DNA of 64,000 nt, taken from positions 39,990,001-40,054,000 of the forward strand of contig OU612065.1 in the NCBI GenBank assembly GCA_914767715.1. Direction: 5' to 3'. Both the position numbers and the translations under genes were made by a program. Source of the stretch: Membranipora membranacea. Its lineage: Eukaryota > Bryozoa > Gymnolaemata > Cheilostomatida > Membraniporidae. This document shows positions 1-22,681 of this stretch, in pieces (the stretch's first letter is position 1; every line of letters starts with the position of its first letter). The notes below the pieces were generated by a model that did not search any database, was not told the DNA's origin, and saw only the letters and a list, made by a program, of their open reading frames with translations.

Positions 1-716
1 TGGTATAAACCTCTCTGTAAAGGAGGTTTTGCATGAGGTGATTTCTGAAAGATTGGAATCGTGCCAAAATTCTACATGTTTTGAATTGGACGATTTCTAT
101 TATAAATCTGAGGTCATGGAAACAACAAAAGCAGACCAAACTGCTCCGGCTGTCGGCCGAATATGTGTATGAGGCTAATGACTTACCTTCGGACAGCAGC
201 TGCTGTTATTACCGAGATAGAGATATTTTTAGGATTGTTTTTGCATTTCTAGCCAACTTTTAATGACATGCATGCAGGTAGTTTAGCCCCTACCTCGACC
301 ACAAGTAAATTTCATGCCAACCGAATTGTGGGATGTTGTGCCAATTTCCACAAAACATGTGGGCCTCATATAGATTATAGTAATTGTGCATATGTTGCTC
401 AATATTTCCTACATAAATTGCTCCCAATGTTCCTATTACTCATTACTACCTGTATGTTGTTAAATTATACCCGAATACCCGAATACCCGAATACCCGAAT
501 ACCCGAATACCCGAATACCCTGAATTCTTGTCTGGGTCATGCAGGCAGGATGGATGAAGTGTGGGTGGTCCTTTGACCCAGCCCGGCTGGCATCGACTTA
601 AAGTCATTGCATATATAATCGACTATTTGGAGCATCGATCACAAATCCATCCATCTCGACATTGAGGTTATTAGCATAACAATCTAATCATTTGAATAAT
701 GTCTATTTGTTTTTAG
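1..716. other. Upstream intron/exon region of the first gene, mostly non-coding
   Basis: A frame on the + strand is open from base 2 to about 169 and reads as acidic, helix-prone protein. A fair donor (GAG|GTGATT) after base 37 is in phase with the next exon at 717, so bases 2-37 may be the preceding exon; a longer exon is possible. Nothing else coding is visible up to 716. The 8-bp tandem repeat at 470-520 lies here. Confidence 0.3.
470..520. repeat. 8-bp tandem repeat (CCCGAATA)n
   Basis: About six perfect head-to-tail copies of CCCGAATA in presumed intronic DNA. Simple microsatellite-like array with no coding potential of note. Confidence 0.9.
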
Positions 717-3700
717 GAGGTGGAAAAACTTATAATCTCAGGGAGAAACCAAGATATCACAGAGGTCATGGTATGTATACACAGCGTTACACCCTAAAAA
801 CAAGGGGATTTTGTGGGTTAATCTCCCAAAGGTTATCATTCTCAAGTTACTTACTTTGGTTATGATTGATTTTGCTACAATTGTTGTGTGTGCGGCGATT
901 AGCTTACTTTTCTATCTATTCAAAACCTCATTTCAATTTATTCCAGTGCTGTGCTTGACCAGTAAATCACAGCGAGGGAGCATTGAGCATGTGCAATTAC
1001 TTCCAAATTAGTCCTTATTATCCCAGCAGTTCAATTGACATTGAAGGACCTTGTGTGCCTACACAAGAATTGTAAATACAGCGAACCAATCTGGTTAAAG
1101 TGAGGCTAGCATAATTTGGTTGCTGGCGTTGATATTTATAATATTGTAGACTTGCGTCTCAAGGCTGCCACGTTATTCTGGATTTAATAACCTCATAAAC
1201 TTTTCACTATGACAACCCGTAACATAATACTGATGACAGATTGCATACAAAATTATGTACTTTATTTGTGCACCAAGCAGCCTAGTTTGTGTGAAACTCG
1301 GGCCTACATTGTTACCGGCATGAACATTCTGCTAAACTGACTATAAATATAAAATGTCTATTCTACTTTAGGTTCCAGTTGAAGACATGGACGGCCATAG
1401 AGCTCCTGTGTTCGAGCTGCTCTCACAGACTCGTTCTGTGGACACACAGACACCAAACCACGGTATATCAGCCACAGACATATTCTCTGATCAGCTACCA
1501 ATCATGCTGGAGGTGAACGAGTTGGTCAACAGGAGTGATAGCCAGGGTTCTGATGACCACTCGGCATGCTCGTCCCGTGGTGTGGAGAGTGAAGAAAGAT
1601 CTCAGTCTGTTAGTCCTTCATTCATACCGGGTAAGCTGTTTGTGACAGGCTGGAGAATTGAGCCACTTCCTCCTATGTTGATAGTGGAGACTTTCATTGA
1701 TTACCATTGAGGTATCTGCCAAGGTCACGCATAGGTCAGCTGACTCTGGTATATACCATCAATGATGAGTGGACACTATCCTCATTCCTGTATGGTGGAT
1801 ATTGATCCGATACCCCAGGCCCTACAGTGTGAGTGTAGCAGAGGTCACACTAAATACCATACCCGTTGTTATTAGTTGATGGCGCTGAATTTAGGGTTTC
1901 TCACCATCTAAAGTGTTAATAAACACGTCTCATGCTGGCACATGCATCCAGTTAATGGTCAGTCTCCGACAGGTCTCAGGAGCGTTGGTGTGGGCTCCTA
2001 AGTTATACACTCGCATTCTTTGGCCTCTCAGTTGGCCATGTGGAAGAGGGATTGAGGCGATCAATGGCTGACCACCTCGGTTGAACCTTACGCAACTGAC
2101 TTCTGGTTATCCACACTAATAACCATTATTGGAGAGAATGACTGGAGATGACTGTTGATACTGGCAGGGAAAGTTCTTGTTTATGTCGATTGGTCCTTTA
2201 TTCATGAATAGAAGTCCATGGTTAAAAGTAGTAATTCACACCTTGGTGCCACATAGGACCAAAATCCCCTACAAGTTCTCTCACATTAGATATATTATGT
2301 ACATGCCTTATCATGATGGCCTGGCCTTGGATTGGAGCTTGGTACGTACTTGAGTGTTATGGGTGAGCTCTGGACTGTACACTAGGCACGGTATTGAGGA
2401 TATCATATAGGCTGAACAGCTTTGAGTAAAGTGTTAACTTTAGCAACCCTTATCTAGAGACTCACTACTTAGTGCTTGTTGATGGGCATAACTAGCCACT
2501 CTTTACATTGGGAGCCAATAAGTAAGATTGAGATAGCGCTGGCACTAGTGTGCAATTCTCATCTCATTATAATAACCCCCTATCTATCATAGCATCATCG
2601 GAGGATAAGTAATAGCCTATCTAGGGTGTTTCCTCATTTATTGAGGGTTAGATGGCACTGAATATTATGGCATATTTTGTAATCAGCACTACATGTATCA
2701 GCCTGGAAGCCTAACAACGGATAATGTGGTATTTTTCTCACTTTTTTGTTCAAATGAAAATGTTGGAAGGTATGTTTGGTCTAGCTATAATGTGATCCTG
2801 TGCAATTTCACAGGCAAATAGCTCTTGGACAAAACAAATCCGCTTGTTTTTAGTAAACAAATATTAGTGTGTACGTCTCCAAGAAGTAAAGCTCTAAACC
2901 CAACATTGTACAGGCCTTACAACATCCCGACTTTGCATATTGCTATGTACATGGGCGAGTTGTTGTGTGTATGAGTGGCGTGCTGTGAGCAAGGCCAGTT
3001 GTGAGGTTTAATGTGAGGAGGTTTATTCTTCAGCGAGAAGATAGATACTATCTAAACATGTGAAATTGAGATGAAATGTTAGCCCTTTATTGAGTTTGTG
3101 ATTACTATCAGTAGGCTATGCTGTGTGAGTGCTCAGAGGAGGCATCACTTCTCACTAGGTATTATCACAGGATAAATCTATCCCTATTCCTTTATTGTCC
3201 TATCTAAAGAAGTAGAAAGGTACCCGGTATCTTTGTTACTCTGTGTTATAATGTGACCATATGGTACACTCTGCTCTCAATGATCTTGTATACCCTCTAT
3301 GACTCTCTATCACAGCTAACCACTACCATATCCGTCTGAGTAAATAAAAATAATTAAATCACTCTCAAGGTTTGCAAACGAAAATGGAAAATATGTTGAT
3401 GACCTGTGAATTTTGTCACAATGGCCAGCCAGGCAGCCTTGTTTATTTTCACATTGCTGGATACTCGGTCCACTCGGAGTTCAATGTTTGTTACATGAGC
3501 TGCAGTAAGGCACTACTTGGCAGGCTTACCCTGGTCACCACACCAAAATGCTGTAAAATATTTATTTGAGAATTTTAATTTGGCTACGTGTTTCGCTTCA
3601 ACAATAGCTGCCATAGTACATAACATCCTCATTACACAACAATAGACCTAGCCTCGATCCAAAGCAATGATTATTTCTGGCCAGACTAGTTAGTAGACTC

Positions 3701-6417
3701 ATACATCAGGTGTGACTGCTTTCCCAGCCAAAGTAATATTATTTCTGGCAGATTTATCTTTATTATCTAACGAAGGTTACCGGTTCTTATTCCACTAGCT
3801 TGTTCTCTTCCTGAAGATTAAGCTTGGGAAACCTGGTAGGACTGATATATACTGTTCAATACGGTACCAGAAATCAACATTATATCTTTGTTTTTAAGAT
3901 GTGATCAAAATTTATCAAACGGCCCGTCGCTGATTGTCCTAACGCTGTCTGTGTTATTTTGGTACACTGCTGTTGATAGCCACCTGTGCCGGTTGCTTTT
4001 TGTCAAAATATGATGACATTTTTGGGATGAGATTATGTGAATATTGGCAGGATTTGAGCCTTTGGTAAGCCAAAGAATTCTCGCTTAATGAAGTTTGACC
4101 CCTCAATGACATATCAAACCATAGTGTAGATCAGCATCTGTAGTTGTCAACAACAATGTCACTTGTATTGAGAGTGAGACCGAGAGGTATGTCTGTCGTA
4201 ATGTCTGTAGGCTGCGAGCTGAGTGGACTAGTGTGAGCTGGGGCATTCTGGGAATCTATTATCATGACTGGCGGACTGATGTAATCAGCAATGTGTGCAT
4301 TTTTTCGTGATGTGCGGATATCTAATTAGTAACGATTTTTATCAATGATCATTCTCAGTTTGCAGGCCTGATTTGATATGTGTGTCAGCGGTGCTGCCTC
4401 TGGGTGCCGTTGTTGAACATGTTTTTGTCAGATAGCCTGATTCCACTATCGTATGTGCCCCAGTCTACATCTCAATGGTCGCTGTGTTACAATGATGGGT
4501 AATGAAATGGTTTGAATCCTTTGTTCTGAGCTAAGGTCGATGTGTCACATTGTTGATTAACGCTGTGAGCCATCTTTTATTTTCAATAACGAGTGTATGT
4601 CTTATTTTAACAGGGCAATTTGAATTGGAAGATACAGTACCTCTAGAACAGAATGGTAAGTGGCCTTATTAAAATTAGATAAAAACATTGCTTGCTAACG
4701 GCTGGCAAACGCAATCAAAAGCAGTTCTATAATTGAAAGTGCAAGGAGTGATATTGACAGGTCCTTCTTGCCTTGAGCTATGGTGAAATCTCCGAAGACT
4801 ATCACGCACTCAGCGAGCCAATACCTACAGGCGTGCGCTGCAAGTTTAAATACACAAAACCTACCCAGTAGAGCAAGGATCATCGCTGTGTATGATTTGA
4901 TGTCAGCCCCCAAGGTCGTTAACCTTATTGGCTAATATTGTTGTGAGAAAAAATGGGGTAAATGTTTTTTAACTCAATACTTGGCTTGTATTGGGTTATT
5001 GCCCAAACCAAAGCTAATCCCTGTAGCTCAGCTTAGCAAGAACCATACTCTGCTCAATGGAAGGTTTAACAAACCAGAACTTAATTTTATGTGTGATAAT
5101 GAACTTCTTGTGTTTGTCTAATCCACTGTTACAACCCACTGGTTACTAAAATATCCCTGTATGCAATTTACTCAATCCAAGATATTTGTTTGCCCATTAT
5201 GTTGGTTCTATTAACACTGTATGTTTTGGCAGTATAGTCTTTCTGACCGTTTTGAGATGTAGTGGTTACCAAAAGGTGATATTGTTTTCTGAAATAAAAT
5301 AGGGTGACTTAATGTTAAGAGGCTGCCACTTAGTTTGTAGCTTGAGTGCCCAAGCTGCTTTGTCGAAGGTGGCGGAGACGCCCCGTTAATAACCACGAAC
5401 GAATCAGCTCGGGCACTGAAGCTAGGTGTATTATATGGTAAGGTTATTTTAGTGATGCTGCCATAAGATCAGGTTATAATATCCAGGTACTGCGCTGCTG
5501 CTGCCGCTGAGTTAATCAAGCGGCACGATATCAGGATATTGTGTCTCTCACTAAGTAAACTGCAATGTGAATCTTACTGCCGATTACATATACATATCAG
5601 TGACGCTGACTCTTATATATATATATATATTACAGATGAAGCTGAGGACATAAAGCTTTCATCGAGCCCGAGGCCGAATAGCGAGTTCATGCGACAACCC
5701 CCAGATGGTGCTGAGAAGATTAAAATTATCGATGAATTGTAAGTCACTGTTTAGACTGATTATATTACCTACTGTTCAAACTGTTGTGTACGTAACAATA
5801 GGTTCAATGTTCACCTATTGATCGCTAGCCTAGCTTGGCTTAGGCGCATTCATTAGAGATTTGTTGCCCAAATATTACATGTTTTTCTTATCATGAAAGC
5901 TTCATTAATACTAAGACTGACCAGGAGACTAAAATACTGCAGCTATTTGATTAGGAACTGGATCATGCTATTTTGATGTGACCAAAGAGTTAGTTAGCGA
6001 GACAACTGTTGTGTAAACCAAAGATGGAAGCATATCGGCCATAATATTCATGTTTCTCTAGAAGTAACAAGTTAAGAACTACCTACATCCTTGAAAATAA
6101 TATCCTAAGATAACCACACAGACGCCCAACCCCCAAAACTTTATGTCTTACTAAAAAGTATTTATAGCAGCCTGTAGTCTTATTTCACAGGTGTATATCT
6201 GCAGGTGTGTTTTATTACATTGTCGCAAGATCCTCAAAATAGCTGTATGATGAGCTCAGACTAAGCGATGGTTAATAATGATTTTCTCTTTTATTTTAGC
6301 AGCAGGTCCAGGCCCGTCATGCCATTAAAGTTTACTGAAGTGCAGCATCTGGTGCCGTCTTACAAGTTCCAACCCAGTGCCACTTCAGCTTTTCAGTCGA
6401 TCCAGACTAAGTTCTGA
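717..6417 (+). CDS. 3' part of an unidentified gene (acidic, Ser-rich protein), last five exons
   Basis: Five exons join in a consistent phase: 717-770, 1372-1630, 4614-4655, 5636-5738 and 6300-6417, all with AG acceptors and GT donors, ending at TGA 6415-6417. Together they give 191 codons. The protein is hydrophilic and acidic, with a Ser-rich stretch (SDSQGSDDHSACSSRG) and an acidic run before a basic, aromatic C-terminus (VPSYKFQ...TKF). No signal peptide, membrane segment or catalytic motif is visible, and I do not recognise the family. The start lies upstream of or near the left edge of the window. The exon calls rest on phase agreement across four introns, which random ORFs would rarely give; the identity is unknown. 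Confidence 0.6.
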
Positions 6418-8818
6418 GCGAGAATGTCCGCTGTCGCTGCCGCCGCCACCTCACTGTGACATCATCATAATTAGAGCGCCCCAATGAGAGCCTTATTTAT
6501 ATCTTGAAGATGAAGACTGGCAGAGTAGAAAAAACACTCAAGTCTCAAACACTTGATTTGATGTGTAATGAAATTAGCCACGGCTATTGGTTTTTCATTA
6601 TCACAGTAACTGGACTAAGCATTTAATCTGAACAGGCTCCGAACTTCAATTCAAATCAGTGTCATTTTCTTGATACAAACGTGTCTTTTATTATTTTGAT
6701 ATTGTAGCTGTCTGCTACAATGCACTCACATCCATTAATGTATATTATTAACTATACGCCCTGTGATAGATTTTGAAGTAACCTACATTATTATATGGGA
6801 ACACATGATGATGTTCATGATACAGTATTTAACCGACATTTCATGTAGATAACCGTAAATGTTGCACTCTCGGTACGTCGCGCTGTCTTATGTCACGAAA
6901 TGTGTTTTTGTTTAGAGATTACCGACTTACTAGGACTCACTCACTCTAGTATGGTAGTTCCATTGCTGCGCATATTATAATTTTCACTTTTTTATTTGTC
7001 TCTGCAGTTTTTATACCGGTATCTTCTCCAGCGGCTGCCTATTTTCGTAGCGTCAGCAGCCGCTTGTATAAATGTGTGTTAACTCAGTGGAGAGGCGTAG
7101 AACTAACTGTTGATGATTTGAATGTTCCAACATCGGGTATATTTCTCATTTTTATGATCTCAGCCCACACGGTTTTGACGACCACTGTTTAGCTGTTGCT
7201 GTTTATATTCACTGCTACCTTCAGGGTAGGAAAAAAATGTACTTGTACTTGAGGAGACGTGTCAATGATTTGTGTGCCACATAATCTCAGGCTATTCTAC
7301 TACTGCTTTCACTCAACTCCATTCAGCCCTAAGTAAATATTTAAGATTTTCTGCTGTCAACCCATTCAGCATAACAACAATGTTATGCTTGGTACTCATT
7401 ACATCAAATTTATGTATTGTACTGGAGCAGACATAACATGATTGGTCCCTGTTGTCAAATACCCAGCAGGCTCTCCTCAGCTAATTAAAGCTCATACCAT
7501 TGACAAAGTTACACTGGCCAGATCACAAAATCCCCCCTTCATCCAATCCTCTGTATATAGAAGATATCATTAGCTTGATCAATTTCACCTTATGTAGGAT
7601 CAGCTCCTCTCACATCTATAGTATTCAGGGTGTATACACTGACTATTGGGTTTATTCCATTCACTCCCTACTAGCTCAATGGAATCCCTACTCATCAGCA
7701 TAGTGAAAAGAATACCACAAGGTGCCCTTTTTGAATGATAATGCAGCTAACGTAGGTCACTGACTAATAATACCTATTCCTTTGTTCGTTTGTGGCATAC
7801 TCTGCATCCTGTGGTTATCATAACTCATGACTAACAACTATTGTGCTTACAACTATACTATGAATACATCTACTTAGTAATCAGTGCAAAAACTTCCATC
7901 TTCACACTGCTGACATGACTTACTTGCTCAGCAAGCCAGACCTAATTTCTGTTATCGCCATTCATGCCAAGCAACACTCGATAAATTATTGCATGAAGGG
8001 ATGTTATTTAGATGAGATTTTAAGGGTTCTCGCTGGTGAACATAGCTGTAATTAATATCATCCAGAATGCAACAATGTCCGCTGGGAGTAATCGAGTGTA
8101 CCCTCAGAACATTTTGACACATCTCTCAGAGTGAGATGTTTACACGTAGATTGGGGGTGACAGTTTTGGTTAGCCGAACAGCAGAGGTATGTCGTCATGT
8201 CATCCTGTTATATTTACTGAACCTTTGACCATCAAGGCATCGTTCACTCTCAGACTGGAGTGCTTTATCAATAGAATGGGCATGATTACCTATGCAGTAT
8301 TCTATAGATGCATAAATGGCTGGCATTTGATAAATTCGATATCTAAAACTGGGTGTATGCGAACAAACATAGACGAGAAAAACAGCCAATGTATTTGATT
8401 GATAACCTAGTCTGTTCATATGAAACCTCCGAAAATAGAACTACAAAGTTTGGCTTAGATTTTATCTACAACCCATATACAGTTTTATTGTATATTGAAA
8501 TGTTATGCACACAAAACATTCAATCAGTAAATTTAATCTCGTTGCTGTGCCCTTATCTTAGTAATGAAAAGGCTGTCATGCACAACATAGAAGATTGTGA
8601 TTCCGGCAGCACATATAGCATGGCTAGATCCGGCAGCTTAAGAATAACAATTGGCACTTACTGGGATTTTCCGAGCACAAACTTGCCATCAATTCAATGT
8701 CAAAACCACCATAAGTATCGCACATGGAATGATCAATAACCTACATTGTATTCAATGCCATTATCCTGATCGGAAATATGATGCGCTAGGTCAAGATTAA
8801 TTAGCCCGAGTTCATGCT
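6418..8818. other. Intergenic region between two convergent genes
   Basis: The 3' UTR of the upstream gene starts here and the HSP60 3' UTR lies at the right, read leftward. Small open frames near 7.5 and 8.2-8.7 kb lack family similarity or splice support. A TTTATT at 8484-8489 could be the minus-strand AATAAA of HSP60. Nothing else is seen. Confidence 0.5.
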
Positions 8819-17720
<8,902 letters not shown>

Positions 17721-18155
17721 AAATTTGAGGATTTTCAACAGATTTTTGTGCAAAGAATTTGCAGCTTGAATGAATGACCAACCAATGAATGAAAAAGAAA
17801 ATTGATGATTGCATGCATGCTTTGCAAAATTTACCACAAAAAGGTCTAAAAGTTCAATAGGTCAACACTTATTTTCCAGCTGTTTGCCCATTCAGATACT
17901 CTTTTTTTGTAAAAGATTCAAACACAACAATACTGGGAGTATAAATGATTGTTTCACACAATATAATAGATCAAGGCATCCTCATATTGAATATATGAGG
18001 GAATTAAAATTTGCGACATAGCATGTTTTCTTTTGCAAGACCACGTGCAGTGCTGATCTAGAAAATTCTTGTGTAAGCAAAGAAGCCGGTTCAACATTTC
18101 ATCAGCTAAGCTGCAGTCAAGTATTTCTTCTCCACTTCTCCACTACACAAAAATC
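17721..18155. promoter_or_regulatory. Shared divergent HSP60/HSP10 promoter
   Basis: Only about 500 bp separate the inferred HSP60 first exon (-) from the HSP10 start codon (+). The interval carries a heat-shock-element core GAAnnTTC at 18061-18068, with imperfect flanking units at the correct 5-bp spacing (ATCta before, ttGTG after), and an E-box CACGTG at 18042-18047. A CCAAT lies near 17783. Head-to-head HSP60/HSP10 with a common heat-inducible promoter is established in mammals; its use here is inferred. Confidence 0.6.
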
Positions 18156-19142
18156 ATGGTATGTAAATGGTTATATCATGTTCAAGATTGATTTGAACTG
18201 CCTTATTTTCTAGAAAGAATAAGAAGAATCTTTCTAGCTTGTACATAATTATAATAAGAAGAAAGGTTCATCGTTTTTTTTTAAATAGAATAATAGCAAT
18301 AGGCATGGCATAGACTAACATTTATTTACTCTACTGGCCCTTGACTGTATCATGCATTTAGTGTTACTCCCTGGTCATAGCTCTGTAAGTTAAATTTGGA
18401 TATGCTATGCCAAGCTACACCAAGGCAAAGGTCCAGGAATCAAACTGAGACTGGGAGACTTACTTTACTAACTCACTCCTATATTCTTTTGTATTAATAT
18501 TGCACAGTATCATGGAGAGTATTTAAATCAATTCTTAGATGCATGATCCACTGACCGTTCCAAACGTACAAACAATACATACATTAATGCTGCTGTTTCT
18601 TAGGTTTGATTCATCATAAATAACATCGTTTGTCTGTTGTAGGCTGCAAATTTCCGACCCCTGTTGAACAGAGTACTTGTACAAAGGCTCGCTGCTGAGA
18701 CCAAAACCAAAGCTGGGATCATGCTTCCCGAGAAATCACTAGGAAAGGTACTACAAGGTACTGTTATATCAGTTGGACCAGGCACAAGGATGGAGAACGG
18801 AACAGTCTATCCCACAACAGTATCCGTCGGAGATAAAGTTTTACTGCCAGAATATGGAGGAACCAAAGTGACACTCAACGAGGAGGTAAATAAACAATCT
18901 GTCAATCATTGCTCGGCTTCAATTAGGTACCGAGCATAGTAGCCTAAACGTATTATTGATTGTCTGATAATCAATCGGTCACTCCCCCAACTCAACATTT
19001 ATGTTTTCCTAAATCTATAGCAAATTTGTCTAGTACCTCAGTGATTTTCCTATGGTGACCTTATATTTGCATCAACTTATTTTTATTTCAGGAATTTACT
19101 CTGGTGCGTGATGATGACATTATCGGAGTGTTCGATAAGTGA
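18156..19142 (+). CDS. HSPE1: Mitochondrial co-chaperonin HSP10 (CPN10)
   Basis: Three exons: 18156-18158 (the ATG alone), 18643-18885 and 19092-19142, giving 98 residues against about 102 in human HSP10. The first exon stops exactly after the start codon (ATG|GTATGT). The protein shows family motifs: RPLLNRVLVQR, the mobile-loop region KTKAGIMLPEKS with the IML tripeptide that docks on HSP60, GDKVLLPEYGGTKV and the C-terminal RDDDIIG. It caps the HSP60 ring in the mitochondrial matrix. It is divergent from HSP60 and probably co-regulated with it. Start choice: the ATG is followed at once by a strong donor, and the ORF that begins inside exon 2 at MNRVLV would lack the conserved first strand. 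Confidence 0.96.
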
Positions 19143-19448
19143 AGCTTTTACTGAAGCCTGTGACAGTCAAATTCATCTCTGCCAAACAGAAATTTGTGTA
19201 CGAAACATTCTACTGATGATCGAAATTGAACAACTACTCATTACCCAATCCAATGTGGTGAAAAATTGCAGTAACACGATACCTTGCATTTTACTTTCAT
19301 TTTGTATTGATACTTTAAAAGTCCAACTGTGCAAATGTTAAACCGCAATGTATGTAATTGACAGCATTTTTCTATCCACAGCTTCTGTACATTTTGTGAA
19401 TACTGTGTATCCTGTGTGGTCTATGTTAATTAACTTGTGTGACAGAAT

Positions 19449-19454
19449 AATAAA
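19449..19454 (+). terminator. HSP10 polyadenylation signal AATAAA
   Basis: A canonical AATAAA about 307 bases after the HSP10 stop codon, the first clear one downstream. Confidence 0.6.
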
Positions 19455-19991
19455 CAATCTCAATATGAGTAATTAGTACGGCTCCTGATTCACTGCTAGC
19501 TAGCTACTGATCTCTGTCCCAACTACAACAAAAATGTGAAACAGCTCCGATTTCTGTATACACGTTACTGTTGGGCAAAACATACAACATCAATGGTGTA
19601 CCTTGTCGAATTGATGGCCACATCTTTTACAGATGTGTTTACGTTTGGTTTGTTTGGATGAGAATAAGACAAGCCTAACAAGCGCTCTAACCCCCGCCCC
19701 CACCCTCTCTTGCTTGCTTGTAGTGGCACTGCAATATCAACCTCATCCAAATCTACCAAAACCGTATGTTGTTTGTGTGAGCCCAGCCAATGCTTACTGC
19801 TATCATGACCACACATGAGTTTACATTAAGCACATGACATTTTCATTACATGCTGGATAAATTGATTATATATGTTCACATGTGTGAAGTTCTTCTGACT
19901 GAGTAAATAGAACTGTCCTGCCCATTGCCCATGATTGAAATCTCAGGACATCACTATTATGCCGTCAACTATCATTTCAATAAATTTACAG
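19455..19991. other. Intergenic gap between convergent HSP10 and MGST3-like genes
   Basis: Open frames on both strands at 19.57-19.82 kb are short and match nothing. A purine/pyrimidine-biased stretch near 19690-19720 is C-rich. The 3' UTR of the minus-strand gene must lie here. Nothing else is visible. Confidence 0.4.
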
Positions 19992-21702
19992 CTACTTACA
20001 GATAGCTTCGCCCACAGAAACAAGGGCATCTAAGACACCGGAGTGGTTTAACCCGAAGTAAAATGTACAAGCTGTCAATAATACCAAAGCCCCGCCTGAT
20101 ATCATAGCACCTGGTATTCTTCTGCTCGCAACTAGGAAAATGTAATGTGATAAAATTTGATGTTCTTGCTTATGCCCTATGTTGACAACAGGCTAGGGGC
20201 TCCAAGTTTGACAATGCTGACTCGGAAAAACTCCGATGCGTTGACTGGTAGACCATTTTGTAGCATAGCAGGCCTCTATCAAATCCCTTTGTATATCTCA
20301 GATCTCACACTTGTTTAGCTAACAGCAGTAGAATATAATGCAATTGCTGACAGGGCTGATATTATTTAATATCATGGTGGGCACTAAGCACAGGTTAACC
20401 CTATTACAATAATGTAAGTATCCAACAAGTTGACATAGAGGGCCTCACTTCCAGTGTAGTAGCCTCTTGCATATTGATATCTACCCATCAGATATATGAC
20501 TCCAGTTAGAGCTGAAAGTCTCTGTAACAAGAATAAAATACCAACTTAACACTCGTACAACCATGTGAATCACACTGAAAGCCGCATGAGTGCAAAAGTG
20601 ATATATTGTAATATTGAGCCAAAATCAATACGGAAATTCTCATGCTCCCTTGTTTTCCCTGACATTCTCCGAAATTCGGAAAATAGTGCCTGAAGTCTAT
20701 ATGAAAAAGTGGGTATTCTGAGATAAAATCTTTGTCCCTTAGGTGAAACACATTTCCCGTGTCATACTATTAGTCACACTCACAGACACCGTATACATTC
20801 CCCTAACTGTGGGAGATTTATTAAAATCGCTCAGAATTACACTATGATATTAACTCACCGGTGTGTTGATGCCACTTAGTAGTAAGGTAGTTATGAACAG
20901 CGGGTAATGCTCCATACTGCAAGGAGAAAATATAATGGACGGTTACAGTGTATGTAGACTCACTTGAGAAGATGACAGCCATACAGTCTACAGAGATTTC
21001 AGAGAGTCTTAGCAATGCATACACAGCTCCATCTAAATACACTCGTCTCTTAAAAAACTTGAATACATCTTGTTAGGAGTAGGACATGAAAATATGAATG
21101 TTTGAGGCATAATCTGATTTTTTAGGATGGATCATATTGTAAAACCTTACAGTGTACTTACTAGTCCAAGTATGCAAGATGTATACAATTGAATGTGTTG
21201 ATCTCGGGGCTGAACATAATGGGTGGCTGGTAAATAGAAAAGCAAAAATGTGTGTTTTGTAATGTCAAATTGCCAAAATTTGCTTAATTCTGATGCAGGC
21301 AGCTGAACTGCAACTTCCGATGAAATTAAACTTTAACTGGGCAATGTTTATAGTTCCCCTCTCCCTCCCCTCTCTGACAGTGTCCAGGGACACAAAAATC
21401 ATTTACTACCAAATCCAATGATCCATCAGGGTCCCAAGCTCCCTGGATCCATTGATCATGGATTGTATAAACCTGGTGCAATGATTTTATTGGAGTCGTG
21501 CTCTCACTTATGAAGGGTGAATAACCCAAACATTGGAATTGACAAAAGCATAATTTGTTTGATTTACCTCTATGTTGTATCTTTTTCTAGCAATAAGTAC
21601 ATGAGTTCTGAGATAGAAAGCAAGGCATACACTACCAGCAGCTACAAAAGCCACATTTCCATAGCTAGCAGGCAGCACGTCCCTGAGCGTCACTGATGCC
21701 AT
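19992..21702 (-). CDS. MGST3: MAPEG-family microsomal glutathione S-transferase, MGST3-like
   Basis: Five exons on the minus strand: 21702-21568, 21226-21162, 20916-20859, 20521-20449, 20131-19992. Phases agree and yield 156 residues; MGST3 has 152. Four hydrophobic segments are present, as in MAPEG proteins. Family signatures: ARKRYNIE...PIMF at the end of helix 1, FNCIHLAYLDYMEHYPLF at the start of helix 2 (MAPEG E-x-[FY]-P-x-[FY] region), and GRYQYARGYYTG after helix 3, closest to the MGST3 motif GYYTG. Such enzymes sit in the ER or outer nuclear membrane and conjugate or reduce lipid hydroperoxides with glutathione. The family assignment is strong; MGST3 rather than MGST2 or an LTC4 synthase is likely from the GYYTG motif. 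I chose MASVTL as the start; an in-frame ATG 11 codons upstream adds a non-hydrophobic extension. Confidence 0.88.
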
Positions 21703-22681
21703 TATACAGGCCTCCGAACTTCTGAGGGTCAGCAACGATCAACATGTACTATGTATATATCCGGTTATATGTTTATGATATTAAGAGATATTGGAATGTT
21801 CAACATTTAAAGAGGGTCAACTATCAAAGCATGACTCATGGATATCAACACACCACTTTTTTATATGTTGGGATCATAAGCCCGACTCAAATCAAAGAAT
21901 TACCACTTAGGGTAGATATAGTCCGCCATATATAGGGTGTCATGTACGTTTAGGGTCATGAGGCATTTGAGTTCCTTATAACTGAAGTGGACAGCTTCAA
22001 GATGAGATTCCTTAGACAAAGCCCAGCAAAGGACCCGCACATTTTTTCGACTAATTATCATCTTACCTTTTTATTGTACTAAGTTTTACTACTAAGCATG
22101 AGTCAAAATTCCGGTAATACCTATTATGACTAATGGAATTATCTGCACGTTGATTATGAAAGCAAAGTGAGATTTATTTGCAATAATTACTATATTGTGA
22201 TTCTCTCTTGGCATAACACCTGAATATATTTCGACAACCTGTTCAGCAGGACCATGAGTTGCCTTAATTCAAGTACGTACCATCATTACTCAACACAAGA
22301 TTCAGAATCATGGAAATTCCAGTTGGTTTATTACAATATTATAACAAATGAAAGAATCAGAAATGATCAACACTATTACGCTGTGATTGAAATGGGTAGT
22401 AAAATCATAGAAAACACTAGTCATATGATCATTATTCAAATAATAAAAGTAATGAAACTGCACAAAATAGCCCTAGAAAAATAATAAGGGGAATACGTAG
22501 CTGCAATGAGGTGTTGTGAGGTTTAGAAGCTACCTGGCTGTCTAATAAGTCCGTTCTAGCTACGAATCATGTCTGTAACTTTCTAAGTGGGAGAGATAAT
22601 TTAGGGTTTAATCTTATCAGTGAGTGTGAGTGTGAGTGTGAGTGTGACTTGCTGATTGTGATGGGTGGGTAGTACTAACAC
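21703..22681. other. Intergenic region, MGST3-like 5' side and RNF217-like 3' side
   Basis: Contains the probable MGST3-like promoter and the 3' UTR of the next minus-strand gene. A short (GAGTGT)n run lies at 22622-22648. Small open frames near 21.75 and 22.25 kb are AT-rich and unsupported. Confidence 0.4.
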
